Source of the DNA: Atopobiaceae bacterium
GTDB taxonomy: Bacteria; Actinomycetota; Coriobacteriia; Coriobacteriales; Atopobiaceae
Direction of reading: 5' to 3'
NCBI GenBank assembly: GCA_015258485.1
Contig: JABZIF010000048.1
Location: forward strand, 1-7,762
Length of the DNA stretch: 7,762 nucleotides
The notes below the pieces were generated by a model that was not told the origin of the DNA, ran no database searches, and worked only from the letters and a program-made list of their open reading frames with translations. The translations under genes were made by a program, and so were the position numbers. Positions 5,827 to 7,762 of this stretch are shown here, one piece after another (position 1 is the first letter of the stretch; every line of letters starts with the position of its first letter).

Positions 5827-7623
5827 CTAATTTGTTGGTGCAATATTAAGGCGAGTAGCTGCCTCTTTTGCAAATTGCGAGAAGAACAGTGCAGCTGATT
5901 GAGATGCCAGCTGATTCGTATCGTTTAAACCTGTATACACCAATAAATCAGATGAATCTGGATTTACGATGCCACAAAATGATGCAACGTAGTGGGTATT
6001 CTCGCCATATGCACCGGTCTCTTCTGCCACCTGCTGACCAGTACCTGTTTTACCTGCAATGGTATAACCATAGATATTTGCGCGGACGCCCGTTCCTTCT
6101 TTAACAACTGTCTGCATCATATCAAGCTCACGTGAGGCGGTTGTAGAAGAAATGACCTGTTTAGTTGGCCAGTTTACCTCTTGGCCACCTTTAGTAACCA
6201 TAAAGTGCGGGGTAACCATAGTTCCCTGATTTGCAACGGCAGTATACGCTTTAATAACCTGAATAAACGGAATTGCAAGGCCTTGTCCAAACGCCATATT
6301 TCCGCCGGTATACGACTCATACTGATCAAGTGAACGAACAATACCCGTTGCCTCGCCAGGGAAATCGATACCAGTTGACTGACCAATACCAAACTTATCA
6401 AGACCAGCAGCAAAACGCTCGTCACCAATAACTTGTGTTTCGAGAAGAGCCATACCAACGTTAGAAGAACGTCGCATCATCTCTCTAACGGTCATATCCA
6501 TAGCACCGCCACGCCAGTCGTCATCTGTTACTTTGTTATCTCCAACCTGAAGTTCAAGTGGCACAGTAAAAGTTGATTCAGGACCAAAGAGTGTATTGTC
6601 CATACCAATTGATGTAGTTATAACTTTGAAAACCGAACCTGGCTCATACACACTTGAAACAAGTTTCAAATTAAGTGTCTCGTAATCAATGCCATTGTCA
6701 CTCTTAAAGTCTGGCAAAGGATATGATGCTGCAGCATAAATTTCCCCTGTACGAGGATTCATTGCCATCACAGAACCGCCCTGCTGCGCTTGGTACTCTT
6801 TTACTGCCGCAGTAAGCTGTTCCTCCGCCTTTTTTTGAAGCTCTATATCAATGGATAAAACAATATCCTGTCCGTTTTGTGCCTCGGTGATGCTTGATGA
6901 ACCACCTGCAATGGGTGTTCCGCCGGCACCAGTTTCTACAATCATATGACCATTGGTACCAGCAAGAACATCGTTGTAGTAATACTCGAGTCCAGAGGCA
7001 CCTTCATTATCATCATTTACAAAACCAAGAATTTGAACACCAACGTTGCCATAAGGATATACACGCTTAGTGTTATTTATAAAGTAAACTCCCTTAAGGT
7101 TCTTGTCCTTAAGCGCCTGCTCAATTTTTGAAGCAGCATCTTTATCTACACGACGACGAATATATACAAATGTTGTATCCTGCTGTAAATCACCCACATA
7201 ATCAGACGGACTTCCTCCTAAAGCAGAAGCAAAAATTTGGGCAACCGCCTGTGCATCTTCAATCTCTGATGGATTAGCATAAATATCTTTACAATCAACA
7301 CTCATAGCAAGAACATTGCCATTTCGATCATAAATAGTTCCACGACGTGCGTGAAGAACAATATCGTTTGTTCGGTTATTCTCGGCACCCTTTGCGAGGT
7401 CAGCTGCTGTAAAAATTTGCAGCCATACAAGGCGCGCTACAACAATAACGACAACAGCCACCATAACTGCTGCCACACGGCGAAGTCTTACTTCAGAGCC
7501 AATACCACGAGAATCATCATCACTTCCCCGATGACCTCGAAAATGCACACGAGAGGCCTCGTCATACGAGGCCTCGGAAGATCTTTTGCGCGATGCACGA
7601 ATATGTCGATTCTGCGTACTCAC
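5827..7623 (-). CDS. ftsI: FtsI, septal class B penicillin-binding protein (peptidoglycan transpeptidase)
   Basis: Membrane-anchored D,D-transpeptidase that crosslinks new peptidoglycan at the septum, the usual partner of FtsW and a target of beta-lactams. In the 598 residues I see a charged cytoplasmic N-terminus (1-49), one membrane anchor (about 50-71), a PBP dimerisation/pedestal domain (about 85-245, with RRGTIYDRNGNVLA at 93-106) and a transpeptidase domain (about 255-590). The three active-site motifs are intact: SVFK (Ser330 nucleophile, Lys333), SSN (386-388) and KTGT (525-528). The protein ends about 70 residues after KTGT, so there are no PASTA repeats. The start is GTG at 7623, because an in-frame TAA lies two codons upstream. 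Its Shine-Dalgarno is poor: only AGG, 15 bases away at the ftsL stop. Translation may therefore depend on coupling to ftsL, and a later start at GTG 7548 cannot be excluded. The stop is TAG. Confidence 0.96.
   Translation of the reverse strand: MSTQNRHIRASRKRSSEASYDEASRVHFRGHRGSDDDSRGIGSEVRLRRVAAVMVAVVVIVVARLVWLQIFTAADLAKGAENNRTNDIVLHARRGTIYDRNGNVLAMSVDCKDIYANPSEIEDAQAVAQIFASALGGSPSDYVGDLQQDTTFVYIRRRVDKDAASKIEQALKDKNLKGVYFINNTKRVYPYGNVGVQILGFVNDDNEGASGLEYYYNDVLAGTNGHMIVETGAGGTPIAGGSSSITEAQNGQDIVLSIDIELQKKAEEQLTAAVKEYQAQQGGSVMAMNPRTGEIYAAASYPLPDFKSDNGIDYETLNLKLVSSVYEPGSVFKVITTSIGMDNTLFGPESTFTVPLELQVGDNKVTDDDWRGGAMDMTVREMMRRSSNVGMALLETQVIGDERFAAGLDKFGIGQSTGIDFPGEATGIVRSLDQYESYTGGNMAFGQGLAIPFIQVIKAYTAVANQGTMVTPHFMVTKGGQEVNWPTKQVISSTTASRELDMMQTVVKEGTGVRANIYGYTIAGKTGTGQQVAEETGAYGENTHYVASFCGIVNPDSSDLLVYTGLNDTNQLASQSAALFFSQFAKEAATRLNIAPTN
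7553..7575. repeat. Perfect 9-bp inverted repeat (hairpin) in the 5' part of ftsI
   Basis: On the plus strand, GAGGCCTCG (7553-7561) and CGAGGCCTC (7567-7575) are exact reverse complements separated by a five-base loop, TCATA. The core GAGGCCTC is itself a palindrome, so the element is also a direct repeat. In the ftsI message the stem covers about +49 to +71 and encodes the repeated residues EAS-YD-EAS (17-24). The stem is all GC except one A-T pair per arm half, in a region that is otherwise AT-rich. There is no T-run after it on either strand, so it is not an intrinsic terminator. Any role is unknown. Confidence 0.7.
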
Positions 7624-7639
7624 AAGTTATATTTTACGC

Positions 7640-7762
7640 CTAAGCGTTATTACGAACATCTACAACACAACGATTTGTCTCAAGAGTCATACCATAATTT
7701 TGAGCAGCAATTCGGTCAATTCGTGTAGAACTTGCAAGTAAAGAACGAGAAATGCGTAAGGA
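7640..7762 (-). CDS. ftsL: FtsL-like division protein (C-terminal end only, runs off the window)
   Basis: The last 40 codons and a TAG stop of a gene that enters from beyond the window edge. The visible residues include SSTRIDRIAAQNYGMTLE, which matches the end of FtsL/DivIC-type proteins, where a pattern like 'RIE.IA...LGM' follows the coiled coil. FtsL is a small bitopic protein that, with its partners, activates FtsW-FtsI at the septum. Position supports this: in dcw clusters ftsL comes just before ftsI, and here the gap is 16 bases. The membrane segment and coiled coil would be upstream and cannot be seen. The ftsI start has no good Shine-Dalgarno of its own, so translation of this gene may drive it. 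Assignment rests on one short motif and on gene order. Confidence 0.72.
   Translation of the reverse strand, partial: SLRISRSLLASSTRIDRIAAQNYGMTLETNRCVVDVRNNA

Noticed and set aside
7553..7575. Hairpin in ftsI considered as an intrinsic terminator
   Set aside because: No T-run follows the stem on either strand, and it lies inside an intact coding region.
7351..7728. Open frame of 125 codons on the plus strand, opposite the start of ftsI and the end of ftsL
   Set aside because: It lies fully antisense to genes with clear family motifs, has no Shine-Dalgarno that I can see, and its composition (rich in Asn, His, Cys) is what the reverse of this coding sequence would give.
1..7762. A new defence, mobile or biosynthetic system
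   Set aside because: Every gene in the window belongs to the well-known division and cell wall cluster, the gaps are too short for further genes, and no inserted element or unusual gene was found.

Overview
The window is one continuous piece of a division and cell wall (dcw) gene cluster, and every gene lies on the minus strand. In transcription order, from high to low coordinates, the genes are: the 3' end of an ftsL-like gene (7762-7640), ftsI (7623-5827), murF (5815-4379), mraY (4379-3348), murD (3324-1921), ftsW (1921-395) and the 5' third of murG (370-1). All gaps are between -1 and 24 bases. There is no room for an internal terminator, and the cluster reads as one transcript whose promoter and end both lie outside the window. 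I see no tRNA, rRNA, insertion sequence, CRISPR array or phage gene.

The products cover two linked jobs. MurF, MraY, MurD and MurG make the peptidoglycan precursor: MurD adds D-Glu, MurF adds the terminal dipeptide, MraY makes lipid I and MurG makes lipid II. FtsW (glycosyltransferase) and FtsI (transpeptidase) polymerise and crosslink that precursor at the division septum, with the FtsL-like protein as their usual small partner. All catalytic motifs I could check in the complete genes are present, apart from one unusual stretch in MurF.

The organism looks like a Gram-positive bacterium of moderate to low GC; three lines counted by hand gave about 42-48%. The MurG loop form GFGAYVELP resembles the actinobacterial GFGGYVALP type. 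FtsW has long basic cytoplasmic tails and FtsI lacks PASTA domains. A low-GC actinobacterium such as a Coriobacteriia (Atopobium-like) lineage is my best guess, but this is inference from remembered family features and was not tested.

No previously undescribed system is evident. The points worth a second look are the absence of murE from its usual place between ftsI and murF, a MurF without the usual HNxxNA-type motif, a perfect 9-bp hairpin near the start of ftsI that overlaps a possible alternative start, and the strongly basic FtsW C-terminal tail.
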